Shown here one piece after another: positions 21,231-32,478 of a stretch of DNA of 64,000 bases. The notes beneath the pieces are model-generated. The model had not been told where the DNA came from, did no database searches, and saw only the letters and a program-made list of their open reading frames with translations. Position numbers and translations under genes: made by a program. The stretch covers positions 1,264,414 through 1,328,413 of the forward strand of contig NW_006920410.1 in assembly GCF_000344685.1 (NCBI RefSeq). The letters are read 5' to 3'. The stretch comes from Gloeophyllum trabeum ATCC 11539. Taxonomy: Eukaryota; Basidiomycota; Agaricomycetes; Gloeophyllales; Gloeophyllaceae. How positions within the stretch are numbered: the first letter of the stretch is position 1; each line of letters opens with the position of its first letter.

Positions 21231-22842
21231 TCAGAGGCCGCCCAACATCCCGAGCGCGATGCGCAGCTCCTTCCGCGCGGTCTCCACGTCCTCGTAGTCG
21301 AGCGCCGAGATCGCGTACCGGCAGTGCTTCTGCGTCTGCGCGATCACCTGCGGACTCACCTCCACCGGCTCCGGGGGCGCGGGGGGTAGAATAGGAGGAG
21401 GCGGGGGCGGGGCGGCATACGCAGGCTGGGAGGGCGGCGGCGGCGGTTGGAAAGACGCAGAAGGTCCGGCGGGCGACACGGGCGAGTGCGAATGCGTAGG
21501 CACGATATTCTTCGGCACAAAGCCCGGCGGCAGCGGCACCCCGTCCACCACCGCGCCCGGTATCGTCGGCTCCGCGCCCACGAGGCCCGGCGGGGGGACC
21601 ACGAACCCCGCCTGTCCTTGAGCCTGTGCCTCTTCCGGGTCGTACAACGTGCTCCCGCCCTCGCTTTCCGTCAGCCCGCCCGTGACGGACGGCGTGAAGT
21701 GCACCCTCTTCGGCGTCGGCGGGGAGGGCGGCACGCTCGCCTTCGCCTCCCCCGCGCCCTTGTGCGCGATGTCCAGCCCGCCGCCGTCGGGCGCGATGCG
21801 CTCGCGCGGGTACGCCGCGCCGTCGTCGCCCAAGTGCACCTCGGTGCCCAATCCCGACGTCTTCTTCGCAGACGGGTCCCAGCCCACCACCGCCTCGGTG
21901 CTCCCGGGGGTCGCGACGGTGCTCCACGCGGGGCTCCCGGGGCGCGCCGGGTCCTGGAGGTGCTTGGGGATGTGGCTGTGCGGGACGGGGTGGGTGTACG
22001 TCGCAGGCTCGGTCGGCGGGGAGATGGCGTTGGCGCGGTGGATGTCCTGTGGGTTCATCTTCGGCGAGGGGGTCTTGCGCGGGGTGCGAGTCGGGGAGGA
22101 GGACGAAGGGGATTTTGGCGGGGAGCCCGGCGCGAGTTTGGGGCCTGTGGTGGATGGAGAGGGGGAGGCGTAGAGTGTGCTTGTGGTGGTTGTGGACAGG
22201 GGAGGAGAGGCGGGTTCGGATTCGGGTTCGGGTTCGGGTTCGGGTTGTTGTGAGCCTGCGGGCCCCGGGGTCGGTTTGCGGCCTTCGCGGAAGGCTTTGG
22301 CTATATCCGCGGCTTTCCATTTCGCGTATCGAATCTTTTCATCATGCTGAGAGCGAAATCGTTAGTGTGTGCAGTCGTAGATATGACAATGGACGTACCG
22401 TATCGGGAACTACAGACTTGTCGAAGATCTTGAGCATCTCGAGGAAGTTCGCGGCCGCCAAGAACTTCTTCGCCGTAGCCCTAGTAGCCATGCCCCTGCG
22501 ATCCTCCGAATCCGCGCCCTCAAACACCCTTAAGCCAAAGTTCTCGACGTACGCCGCGCTGGCGGCCTCGTCCTCGACCGCGTCCGCGCCGCCGGCCTTG
22601 CCGAGGGTGTTGACGACCTCGGCCTTCATCTTCTCGAGGAGGGAGAGGAGGGCGAAGAGGTAGGTGCGGGCGGCGGGGGCCTTGGACTTGAGGGCGATGC
22701 CGGTCTGGGCGGCGGTGTAGGCGCACCAGTAGGACATGATCGGGTCGCGCGAGGAGAGCTCGTCTGCGCGCTGGACGTAGGGGATGATCGCTTTCAGCTC
22801 TGGCGGGACGGGCGGGAGCCCGAGGTGTGAAGTAGTAGCCAT
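21231..22842 (-). CDS. VTA1: VTA1/LIP5, activator of the ESCRT Vps4 ATPase
   Basis: A two-exon gene for 519 residues; the single 52-nt intron follows FDKSVVPDT and contains CTAAC. The start MATTSHLGLPPVPPELK at 22842 fits the family's N-terminus, although an in-frame codon lies further upstream. The N-terminal tandem-MIT-like region (YWCAYTAAQTGIALKSK, FLAAANFLEMLKIFD, IRYAKWKAADIAKAF) binds ESCRT-III. A long Pro-rich linker includes an (EP)n run, and the C-terminal VSL domain (HCRYAISALDYEDVETARKE) binds Vps4. It promotes multivesicular-body sorting at endosomes. GC content and Pro/Ala density in the linker produce long shadow ORFs in other frames. Confidence 0.92.
22213..22245 (-). repeat. 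Hexamer microsatellite (GGTTCG on +) inside VTA1
   Basis: About five units of GGTTCG with one interruption. On the coding (minus) strand they encode alternating Glu-Pro in the VTA1 linker. Confidence 0.7.
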
Positions 22843-22943
22843 GCTCGAGCCGAGGGCGTCAAATGGGACAAAGAGAGCCAAGAGCTCGGATAGGGAAATG
22901 AGAGATGAGATCAAGGCTAGCGTAAGAAACGCTGGAGTTCGAC

Positions 22944-22949
22944 TTTATA
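22944..22949 (-). promoter_or_regulatory. TATA-like box of VTA1
   Basis: The minus strand reads CGTATAAAGTC about 100 bp upstream of the ATG at 22842. Confidence 0.4.
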
Positions 22950-24149
22950 CGCGAGGGGCGTCGTGTTCAGCCTGCAAAGCTCCGCAGCGGGGCAGAAATG
23001 ACCTCTGTGCTAGCGCGCGGGTGGCGTATCCGTGTATTGTTTGGAAGAGGTGGCCGGACGCGTTGAAGCAACGTGTTCTGGGTGCACGCTTCTGTATGGA
23101 GATTTTCCGTCCGAAAAGAGCAGTCCAAGTCAGACGCCGTAATCCCTGTCCCGCCCACTATCCGATCGCGCAGTACAAGACTTTGTTTTCTTGCTGAAAA
23201 GTGATTGATGGATAGGTCGATTGCACTCGATAACAGCAGTCCAGTCTAGTTCAGTCCACGATTTGTCGTCGCTGGCCTTCCTCCGTGGCTGTGCATTTCA
23301 CGTGGACTCGCCGGATGCGGAAACTTGTCGGTCCGGGTCTCCTCCACCTTGACCTCTTCCCCGCCAACGACTGGCAGCTGTACTTGCAATGGATTCACCT
23401 GTCCGGATGTTGTAACGCTCGGTATTACGTCTGCGTATGAGGGATTGCTCCAGTGTGCCATCGTCATCTCCATCATATGCCTCTTGTCAGTTGTGTGCGC
23501 GGAAGGATCAACCTCCCGACGCTGACGTTCTCCTTCCGTATCAACCACGTCGTGCCCCTTCACCCTGGTTACTCATTCTACAAACCCCATACCCAGAGAC
23601 TCTCGGGCGCTCCGTTTGTGCTGTAAATATGGTATCGTTATCAATATGAGGAATGCGTTGTTCATTCGACTTCATTGGTAATTCATCAATGCGCGCCGCG
23701 CACTTGCACTTCATCCTCAGTACTCTATGCCTTTGCAGCAGTCTGATACCCTAGCTTGGGACCAATGTTATGCGAGGGTCCGCTTTCATTCGTGCATTTA
23801 CACGTCGACGTCCAGAACCGGGTGAGCTGCCTACCTCATCCCCCTTGCGTTATACTATTCTGTCATGCACCGACCAGCAGTCTTTTGGGCAGCCCTGCGC
23901 GATGTGCGTCATGTCCTTCGAACTCGCAGTCTATCAGACGGCAGGCAGCGCCTTCCGGACAATGTCCTAGTCTTGGGCTCGTCATTAATAGCCTCGAGGT
24001 CTCACCAACCCGGCATCAAGAAAACTTATCTTTGACCTTGGCCAGTTTTTACGCTCGGGTCTGGCTAGCCCCCAGCAGCCTGCCCTTGCTTTTCATCTTC
24101 TATGCGCCCAGGCTTGATCCAATCCGTAGCACAGCACCGCTGAGGGTAC

Positions 24150-24585
24150 ATATGATTCACATGTGCGTCTTATCACTTGCGCGTTGTGTTCGTCTGATAT
24201 CAATCAAGAGTCGGAGACGAACCTTACCTCGCGCAGTGTCTGCCAGTGCCACGTTTGAGATGTTATGAGTGCCTGGAATCTCCTGGGCTTCTCCTTCGCT
24301 GCCTTCGAACCATCCGGACACGGGTGCGTCTATTGGATACAGAGCCCGCACGTCACCCATCGTGGAAGCTACAATTAGACACTCTCAAGGGCTTGTCCAA
24401 CGCCAAACGCGACAGCTCGTCCATCAGCATCAGGGCCACTGAAAGGGATGCCGAAGGGGTGTATGATACGGGCTATAAGAATAGGTCCTTCGGTGGGTGC
24501 GTAGTCTCCTATGTTCCTTCGGTCTCCCGTTGGCGATCACGCAGGGGCACTCGTGGTCCATAGACCGACCATGCAGATGAAGGGC
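24150..24585. repeat. Diverged tandem duplication, unit 1
   Basis: Shares ordered blocks with 24590-25030: TTGCGCGTT/CTCGCGCGTTATC, GAGTCGGAGACGAACCTT against GCAGTCGGAGTCGAACGTT, then TATGAGTGC.TGGAATC, CCAACGCCAAACGCGACA against CAGCGCTAAATGCGACA, and CAGGGG..A....GACC. Identity is partial and many small indels are present. Boundaries are approximate. Confidence 0.6.
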
Positions 24586-24589
24586 TGTC

Positions 24590-25030
24590 ATTCATAGGTG
24601 CGAGACTCTCTGTCACTCGCGCGTTATCTCCGTCTGGTATGCCTCAGTACCGCAGTCGGAGTCGAACGTTGTTCTATGCAGTGTTGCGACCGCCCGCGTG
24701 CAAGATGCTATGAGTGCTTGGAATCAATATCTGACCGGGATTCCTCTTCCCTGCCTTCATAGTATCGCACGCTGTGATGCAAACGCCACTCTCAATCAGA
24801 GAAGCTGTATTTATAGGTCCTCGAGCACTTTCTCAGCGCTAAATGCGACAAAGCTCTCTGTCACCATCAGCAATCACGGGTGCCAGTGAAGGAAATATCA
24901 AAGTGGCGTAATGCATGATCTTTCGCTATGAAGATACTTATCTCGGTATGTCTCGTGTCCTATGTGATTCTTCCGTGTCATGTTAGATTTAACAGACGTT
25001 CAGGGGACACCATCTTTCACATCCACAGAC
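24590..25030. repeat. Diverged tandem duplication, unit 2
   Basis: Second copy, directly downstream of and in the same orientation as unit 1, about 445 bp away block for block. Confidence 0.6.
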
Positions 25031-25478
25031 CACAGATTCATGTATCGAGTAGAGTGATCACGAGCTTCCGCCGCACGTTCTCCGGCACGTATCATTACAG
25101 CACTTCGACTTACGACATCTATCAATAAAACTCTGCACATGTATTTTACACCAAGGTGCTGTATATAGTTCCTGCTATCGCTACAGCCTCGACTGATGAT
25201 CATCTCCTACATATAGCAGCTCGTTCATCCATCGCAGAATACGCAGCAACCAGATTCTGCCCAACTCCCAAACGCCACCTATGATCAGCAATTGAATGCG
25301 TCAGTTTCTGTTCCCACCGCCGACAGCATCATGATGCCCCCGGGCACGTCGCGCTAAAGCACCTGGCGAACGAGTACGAAACATCAAATGCTCCATTGAT
25401 ATTGTATATCTCATTCATCTCGACGTGACCCCGCCTTACTCCCCTGCCCCCTCCCCCCTTTCCCTTCGCGGTCGTGCT

Positions 25479-27059
25479 ATGGGCGACATACTCGTATCTT
25501 CGTTCTGGCAGGATGAGTCCGCTCAGTATTTGGCCGTGTCCGGCGTGGCTTTGGTCATGTGGGATTATTGTACGAGCTTCGACGTAGAGGTACGTGGTGT
25601 CTTTGTGAAAGGGGCGGGATGGTGGGCTTATATGTTTCCTGCATCCTAGGTAAAATATTTTTGGAATGGCGAGTGGAGCTTGTCGCGGGTCCTGTTCTTC
25701 CTGGTGAGTAGCGTATCCTCCAGTCGTGCTTTAATGCGGTGTCATCAACGTCGGCCGCGCTCTCCTTGGACAGAATCGATATATAACACTGGCTACATTC
25801 ATGTAAGTACTATAATAACCCCCTTTTCTCCCCCGCTGATATTTACCAAGTAAGGAGATATACGGTACCGCGCGACCTCTTCGCTCCCGGCTACTCGTCT
25901 GCTAACGATTCCTCTCAGTGCTAGGAAGCCAAAGTCGTCATCCACCAGTAAGCGCAGCGTGAACGTTCGTGTCTATGACGCGGCTTTGACCAATCACGCA
26001 GATGTAAGACGAAGTGGACCTATCCATGATTCGACGTAGCGCTGAGTACCCGATCGTAGATGGAAAGTCCTGATAGTCTGCACGGGCCTCCTGCTCTCCA
26101 TCATCCAGGGTGAGTTTGCTGCCCGTTCGACATTCGACGGTGGCTCAAGTTAATGCGTGCTGCGCAAAGCCATGCACACCTTACGGCTTTGGTACCTCTC
26201 CGCGAGATCGAAGCCGCTCAGAATCGCACTCGTGCTCACTTTTCTTCTCTTCGTCATCTCGCAAATGCTCGCGTCGATATATGTCGTCGTCGCTTTCGGG
26301 TCACCCCAAGGCCTTGCCAACAAGGACCTAATAAGATCCATCACCATACAGCAGAAAGCGTGGCTGCCTGCCGTTATCGTGCATGCGATTCTGTACGGTT
26401 TGTGCACGGCGCGGACGTATATGCGGAGGTCGGGGCTAAAAGACGAGGATGCCATCAGAGATCGTGTCCTGTTAGAGTAAGCGTCTTTCCATGAGACTTG
26501 CCCGCAGCCGGTTTAATATCGTTCTGTAGGGGTGCTGTATTTTTTGTAGTTTTATTTGGTGCGTCAAGCAATCTAAGTCGGTCCGGCGCGTGTGTCCATT
26601 CGCCTTTCTGACTATCGCACAGGCGCACTCCTGATATGCGGCGTAGGCGGTTTCGACGCCAACACTACAGTAAGATGATTCACCCCCATCTGGAAAATAG
26701 GCTGCGAATTCATCATTTTCCTGCCAGGTGGAGATACGTGCTGTATACTCGAAGTGAGTAGTGAAGCACTACGTCTCCCATCACCGCTACAACGACGTGG
26801 CCTCTCTAGCTTCGTGACGGCACTCATGTCAGTGTCAATGTCCCGTCTGATGCTCAGCATCCGTTCTCTGTCAGTCTCCCTCGGGACTGATCCGGATTGG
26901 CTCCTCAGCCACCTGGAGATGAGCAGGCTGCACTGGACGAAAGGCGCACGAGACGGCGAGCTGATCGTCGAGGTGGGGGTCGGGCGGACGGAGGATGAGT
27001 ATGAGTTGCAGACGCCTAGTAGTCATGGCATGTCTCGCTGTACGACACATGCACCCTGA
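25479..27059 (+). CDS. DUF6533 polytopic membrane protein, copy 1
   Basis: A heavily intron-split gene of a family abundant in Agaricomycetes and of unknown function. The ATG at 25479 starts MGDILVSSFWQDESAQYLAV. The DUF6533 signature follows across introns: SGVALVMWDYCTSFDVEV, VKYFWNGEWSLSRVLFFL, NRYITLATF. Further hydrophobic segments include VLIVCTGLLLSIIQ, LRIALVLTFLLFVISQMLAS and WLPAVIVHAILYGLCTAR. The cytosolic tail has MSRLMLSIRSLSVSLGTDPD and WLLSHLEMSRLHW, and ends in acidic, disordered residues. The gene is tandem with a paralog starting at 27578. About seven membrane helices are expected. Exact splice sites in the middle (25650-26160 and 26480-26760) are uncertain. Confidence 0.75.
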
Positions 27060-27577
27060 TATGATCACCATTGCGTGTCTGGTCAATCAATTGGAAGTGT
27101 AAAAGTATGTCAGGCCAGTGGCAGCACATTGAGTTATATTCGGACTGGCCACAGATATGTCCACCCCGAGCCTTTGAATGGTCGTTCAGGTGAGCTGCGG
27201 CGTTGTACGAGAAACCTAAAATAATGAGCTGTTTGTGGGACTCATCTTTGCTGTTTAATAGGTTCCCCCAGGATGGTATCACTGTCCTGAACTGGGAATT
27301 ACAGTAGAGCTTTGGGGCCATTCCAGCTTCAACGAGCCAAGGGATAAACCCTTTCCGACATGTGATCTATTCAGCAGGCTTGAACTCTCCGAAGGTCTCG
27401 GATGGGAGGCAGAGACCGGTAACTTGTATCCCATCGGTCTATGTAGGCATTGTTACTTTGCAGATCATCAGCTCGTTCCCTGTCATTGGCTCCGTATCCT
27501 GCTACTTAAGCCAATCGCCCTCGATCCATACTACTCCCCTAACGAACTTCATATCCTTTAGCTTGTACTGGGCATCA
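27060..27577. other. Spacer between DUF6533 paralogs
   Basis: A 518-bp gap expected to hold the terminator of copy 1 and promoter of copy 2. No gene seen. Confidence 0.5.
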
Positions 27578-29169
27578 ATGGGCTCTACGCGCCATCTTGT
27601 CCAAGTGCTATTCAATGACACCACCGCGGTGTCACTGATCATGACCGGCATAACACTGTCCTTATGGGATCACTGCATCTGAATCACACTGCACGCTGAA
27701 GTAGGTCGCTTTCAAAGTGTATGCTCCTTGCCGTTTGTCTCAAATCGGCCCGACAGGTGAAGTACTTCTGGAAGGGCACTTGGAGCTTACCCCGGATCAT
27801 GTTCCTTTTAGTGAGGCATGCAGTGCGCTAATATTCACCTACTCATTGCCTCTTGATGTCGACAGAACCGGTATACCTCGTTATTCGTTTTTCCTGTGAG
27901 TGTATGATTCGTGCGCGGATGTTGTACGATAATTAATTGACGTCATTGGCTCGCAGACTTGAAACCTTCGGTGCGTTTTTTTTGTTGCCTTGCTGATCAC
28001 GAAGTGACGTCTACAAGTTTTCGCGTCAGGAGATCAATCGCAACCAGTGAGTAGAGGGAACCTTTTTGTATGTTGTTTGAACTCATCGACCTCGTCGGAG
28101 CAGACGTGAGCCATGGTTGAACTTTCCCGTTCCATTTTGCCTAGTTTGCCCCGCAGCTGGGCGGTGCTCATCCTCGCCACCGGCCTACTACTCTGCCTAC
28201 TGCAAGGTTCCGTGACCTCCATCGACGACGTTATTTTTTGCGCTGATTCTTGCCTTTGTATTGCCCACTAACTTCTCAGCTATGCATACCTGACGGCTCT
28301 GGTATCTGTCGTCAGGGTGATACACCATCAGATTCGCTCTTATGGCCACGCTTCTGCTATTCACTGTCTCTGCGTTCCCTGATCTCGGGAACGTCGTAGC
28401 GAGCTTCGGGTTCAGTGAAATCCGTGCGCAAAGCAGGAATATCCAGCGGAAGGCTTGGTTCCCGGCTATCCTCCTGCAAGGCGTGCTGTACTCTATCGTA
28501 GTCGAACGTAGATTCAAGGGGAACCGCGGCAATGTCATATCGTCGCGTGTCCTATTAGAGTGAATTTACGTCTACATGTCTGTGCAATTCGTCTGAAGGC
28601 ATTTCCCCTGGTCCCAACCTGGTCTAGAGGTAGTTTATTACTCGCCATCATGTTCGGTTAGTCTCCAGCGGCAGCTTCATATACCGGAATCATCACGCAT
28701 GTCACTCGCCTCTGCAGCGTCCTTGGTATTCTGTGTCATTGGTGCCTTTATCCCGTTGTCACACTCAACGGTCATGGTATGTGCAGCACACTCCCTACCG
28801 GTATCACGATGGAGTCGACCTTAACTTTATCAGCTGTACGCCCGCGGCGGTATACGCGAAGTACGTGCCATCCACCATACACAATGTCAGCACCTCAGGC
28901 GCGATCTGCGTGACAGCTTTACCGCAGCTATCATGTCGGCATCTATGTGCCGTCTTATGCTCAGCATACATTCGTTGTCAGAAGGGCTCGGGACGGACCC
29001 ACAGTGGCTTCTCAGCCATTTGGAGATGAGCCGTATACAATGGAAGCAGGGATCCCGGGAACGTGAATTGCTCGTCGAAGTGCAAAACACTGAAAATGTC
29101 GAAGTAGAGAGAACACCCACGAGCGACGGACGTGCTTCAACGAATCGACGAAGCACACGCATGTGTTAG
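27578..29169 (+). CDS. DUF6533 polytopic membrane protein, copy 2
   Basis: Paralog of the preceding gene with the same exon plan. It starts MGSTRHLVQVLFNDTT. Matching blocks are LIMTGITLSLWDHC, VKYFWKGTWSLPRIMFLL, NRYTSLFVF, WAVLILATGLLLCLLQG, IQRKAWFPAILLQGVLYSI and SSRVLLE. The tail is MCRLMLSIHSLSEGLGTDPQ, then WLLSHLEMSRIQWKQGS, ending in a Ser/Arg-rich stretch. The middle exons are more diverged than the tail. Function is unknown; a transmembrane location is clear from the hydrophobic segments. It converges on the orphan gene at 29527. Confidence 0.72.
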
Positions 29170-29526
29170 ACAATACCGGTGATATGTTTCAGTTAGGACC
29201 GAGTAACTGGGCACACGCCGTTCCTTTCTCGTACAATTGAATATATACTTCAGAAGTCAAGGATATTGCGATGGTCCGGTATGGCTGTCGCATAGGATAG
29301 TACCTCCCGCCCCGCGCCACAGATCCCCTTCCAGGAAGATAAAACGGTTGGATTATTTGACATAACCCGAAAGTACCAACAGGTGTTATGTGTAGCGTCG
29401 ATGTTAAGTCACCACTCACACGTAGCCTAGTAACCTCCCAGTGTTTGTGCGTAATATGAAAAGTTGCGAAGGCGGGAATGACGAAGCCTGTTTATAGCTT
29501 CATGTGTGGCTTCTTCGCGAAACGAG
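29170..29526. other. Convergent 3' intergenic region
   Basis: 357 bp between two convergent stops. No gene or repeat noticed. Confidence 0.5.
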
Positions 29527-30687
29527 TCAGGTGTTGGTCTTGGGCAAGCCGATCTCGATAGACGCAGGGCTGTCTATGAGGACGGGATGGTCACTCCCGA
29601 GCTGAGTAAGGAATATTGGCGGATGGGGCTTCTCCGGACTTGCATCAGCAGCAGGATCAGCAGCCGCTACCCGAGGAGATGAGGTTATAGCAGAGGCGGA
29701 AACGGTTCCTTTGGACAGCACTGAAGGAGTCGATGGACGGGAAGTCAAAGGCCCAACGTCGTACCCGCTCGACGGATCTGCATCTGGAGGTGCAACAGGC
29801 GAGGTAGTCGGAGTAGGCTGGACCGTGGAAGCATTCCCGCCCGATGCTGTAAAGTCAATCGTAGGTGTCCGTAACGAGTGGAAAGTAGTGACCGCTTGGG
29901 AGAGTTCATCCAGCTGAAGGGAACCATACACGTTATGTCTCAGCCAAGTCAGCAGAAGTGTTGACTGAAGTAGGGGTTTGTTCACCTTCTTCATAATGTC
30001 ATCTATAGCCTCCTTGCGCCCCATAAACTTGTCAGCCAGTCTGTCAAATTCTTCGTCTTTCGCCTTCCTCTTCTCCTTATCGGAGTCAAGCTCGGGTTCA
30101 GTCTCGCCCTCACCCTCAGTGTCCCATACAGACTCGCGCTCCCTCAGTCGCAGTGCTGCTGTGGCAATCCTTTCATCCTTTCCTTTCCTGTGTCTCTTGT
30201 TGTCAGGCTGTCCAATCTTTTCCATGGTGACATGCATAGCAGCAATGTCACTCTGTAATTCACGGATACGGGAGAGATGGCTCCATAACTGGTCTCTGGT
30301 AGCTTCCGGATCTTCCAGAGCAGTGTTAACCGGCGAATGCATTGTTCCTAAGGGCGCACCAGTGAAAGGATCGTACATAGTCTCTGGAACAGGCGTAGGC
30401 GCCGCTGTAGACGGTGAACGAGAAGGGGTTTGGTCGTTTGGTACCGAGCCATGCTGGGCACCCACACTGGATTTCTGCGACGATATAGCAGTTTGACCGC
30501 CACCAGATAATTCCGCTAGAACAGCGTCATGGGGGTTTGACAAAGCAGCAGGGGCAGCACGTTGAGACACGCCTTCGCCGGCCTCGCGGGATACGGAGGA
30601 CCTTCGCGGCAGTGCAGAGGAGTCGAGCGTATCAGTCCCAGCGCTGCTTTCCCTATGCCCTCTGCCGGCAAACCATGAACCAAGCAT
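29527..30687 (-). CDS. Uncharacterised intronless protein, 386 aa
   Basis: A single uninterrupted reading frame from ATG 30687 to the stop at 29527, unusual in this intron-rich window. I do not recognise a named domain. The N-terminal 130 residues are disordered and Ser/Pro-rich. The central part is helical and probably coiled-coil: TRDQLWSHLSRIRELQSDIA, then a basic patch (NKRHRKGKDERIATAALRLR), an acidic run (DTEGEGETEPELDSDKEKRK) and FDRLADKFMGRKEAIDDIMK. The C-terminal third is again low complexity. LTWLRHNVYGSLQLDELSQA may be a short fold. It shares a 321-bp divergent promoter region with the gene at 31009. Confidence 0.65.
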   Translation of the reverse strand: MLGSWFAGRGHRESSAGTDTLDSSALPRRSSVSREAGEGVSQRAAPAALSNPHDAVLAELSGGGQTAISSQKSSVGAQHGSVPNDQTPSRSPSTAAPTPVPETMYDPFTGAPLGTMHSPVNTALEDPEATRDQLWSHLSRIRELQSDIAAMHVTMEKIGQPDNKRHRKGKDERIATAALRLRERESVWDTEGEGETEPELDSDKEKRKAKDEEFDRLADKFMGRKEAIDDIMKKVNKPLLQSTLLLTWLRHNVYGSLQLDELSQAVTTFHSLRTPTIDFTASGGNASTVQPTPTTSPVAPPDADPSSGYDVGPLTSRPSTPSVLSKGTVSASAITSSPRVAAADPAADASPEKPHPPIFLTQLGSDHPVLIDSPASIEIGLPKTNT

Positions 30688-30920
30688 TTGTCTCGAAGAG
30701 TTGTCAGACTAGGACCGGAAGAAGAGTTTACAGAACAAATACCGTATTTGGAATCACGACATACGCGTCGGTAGGTTCACGGATTCCCACGATTACTCCG
30801 CTCCGCTTGCCGTCAGTAGTTCGTCCGCTCAGCGTCATTGGCACCCACCGATGTTCCTTCTCCAACGTAGCACCCAGCACATTGCATCATGCCCAAGGTC
30901 ATGGATTACTTAACCCCTCG

Positions 30921-30928
30921 TATAAATA
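30921..30928 (+). promoter_or_regulatory. TATA box of the small membrane protein gene
   Basis: TATAAATA 81 bp upstream of the ATG at 31009, in the 321-bp divergent region 30688-31008. Confidence 0.5.
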
Positions 30929-31008
30929 CAGCTCGTTCGTCCGTCCGTATCCCTTATCCGAGTCACCCTACGCTACTACAGCTACTACAGTAGTATTACA
31001 TTCGCAAG

Positions 31009-31843
31009 ATGTGGATTGCGCATTACGCCTCAGGTGCGTCGACCTCTTCAATTAAATTGACGATTCATTCATCAGTGAGCATCTCCCAGGTCTCGTTGCC
31101 AAACCATTTGCTCCTGGTGTCCCGCTCTGGCTCCTCGCTTTAGCCGGAGCTCTGCCTGACGCTGTGTTTTTCGTGCTGAATTTCCTCGGTATCGAGTCTT
31201 TCCAAGTAGATCCCGGTCTGCAAAAGAAAGGATGCTTCCCATATGCTACCGACTATCCTTACAGCCACTCTTTGGCTGGGATGTTTGTAGTAGGTGCGTA
31301 TCAACTTTGCCATTCTATTCATTTTGTGTTTACGATATTGGCCTGCAGGTGCAATTTTAGCCGCTGTCTACAAAACCCAGACAAGGCGACAAGTATCATT
31401 CCAAGACTTGGCGGTGATCACCCTCACCTCAGGCAGCCATTTCCTGCTCGAGTGGCCTTCCCACCGCGCCGATGTCAAAGTCATGCCGCATGACAATACC
31501 TCCTTCGGCGCTGGCCTTTTTGACCATCCAGGTCTCATATTCGTTTCGGAGACGCTGATATTCCTCGCCGGGCTATGGGTGTACACTAGTTTCGCCCCGT
31601 TGGCTACAAGGTCCGGTTATAAGCAGAACATGAACTGGTTCTGGGCCGTCATTGGCGTGATGGTAATGCAGCAGGCCCAGTTTAGTCTGAATGCGTAAGT
31701 ATTTCGGGCAGCGTTTGCATTAAGCTTGTAGGCTCATATAAACTCCCAGGGCTCCGACGACGGAAACCCGATGGGTCCATGCACCAGCGTTCCTGGGTGA
31801 AATTCTGGGGAGTGCCTGGCTACTGGGGAAGCTCGAAGGCTGA
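31009..31843 (+). CDS. Polytopic membrane protein, possibly YdjM-like
   Basis: A spliced gene of about 220 residues. Exon 1 (MWIAHYAS) joins across an intron ending CTCCCAG to GLVAKPFAPGVPLWLL, which restores one continuous hydrophobic segment. Later parts are DAVFFVLNFLGIE, CFPYATDYPYSHSLAGM, then GAILAAVYKT, LTSGSHFLLEWPSHRADV, TLIFLAGLWVYTSFAPLA and WFWAVIGVMVMQQAQFSL. A last intron near 31697-31750 leads to APTTETRWVHAPAFL, EILGSAWLLGKLEG and stop. The SHSL and SHFLLEW..HR.D patterns vaguely recall the YdjM/LexA-binding membrane hydrolase family, but this is only a suggestion. Function unknown. Confidence 0.7.
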
Positions 31844-32478
31844 GTTTGGCCACCATGACCCTTGACTCTATAGTGGCCGATCCGGAGTAATCGAAGTTCT
31901 GTGTCTGTTGTATTATTCTTGTACTTTACATACAAACGCAATGCAGTTGTTTCAATATACGACATGCTTCTCGGAACATGTTCAAGAAGAGCCCGATGCA
32001 CATCAATGACCTTCTTCAACCCACGAGCCGCTCTACTAGCACCCGCGTCTGCGGCTGCCATACAGTATAGATAATGGCAATTCTTCCGTAGATCCCTGAC
32101 CCTTTTTGTTTGACATATCAAAGTTCGTAGCATCTCTGAATCAGTGCTCATGCTCACCGCCCGACTACCTTCGGGAGGGCGGTTAGGCCTATTACGAGAA
32201 GGTAATGTGCCTAACGGTGTCACGTACCCTGCGGCAACGGCAACGACAAGCGTCAGAATATCTTTCCCAGTGAGAGCATAGGTCCTCGTTGATGTTGGAC
32301 AGAGCCTACTGTAAGTTCAAGCCTGGGCACAATTTCTGTGCAGTTGTACGAGGGGTGCTATTTAGCTATTATTCCAGAGAACTATCGTGGTATGTACTAG
32401 CGCGTAGATATATTGGAATAACAATTCAAAAACTTCGCCGGTGTGCCCTAGGTGTGATTATGTCTACTTCGCCGGAAA
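31844..32478. other. Convergent intergenic region
   Basis: 635 bp between convergent stops. A 167-codon minus-strand ORF overlapping it (31720-32223) lies partly antisense to the preceding gene and shows no motif. I see nothing supportable. Confidence 0.45.

Larger units (their letters stand above)
22950..25478. other. Gene-poor 2.5-kb stretch
   Basis: Between divergent VTA1 and the first DUF6533 gene I find no supportable complete gene. The stretch contains a diverged tandem duplication (24150-25030). A minus-strand coding-like segment within its first unit (around 24360-24475) reads SLSVALMLMDELSRLAL and may be gene debris. Confidence 0.5.

Noticed and set aside
22213..22245. Telomere-like hexamer repeat
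   Set aside because: The unit is TTCGGG, not TTAGGG, is only about five units long, and lies within the VTA1 coding frame.
21447..22253. 268-codon plus-strand ORF antisense to VTA1
   Set aside because: Extremely Arg-rich composition typical of antisense GC-rich DNA, no motif.
21208..22320. 370-codon Arg/Pro-rich frame overlapping VTA1
   Set aside because: It is a frame shadow of the GC-rich VTA1 linker. VTA1 splices properly and keeps family motifs.
30537..31055. 172-codon plus-strand ORF at the divergent promoter
   Set aside because: It overlaps the antisense of the orphan gene start and the first exon of the membrane protein in another frame. No motif.
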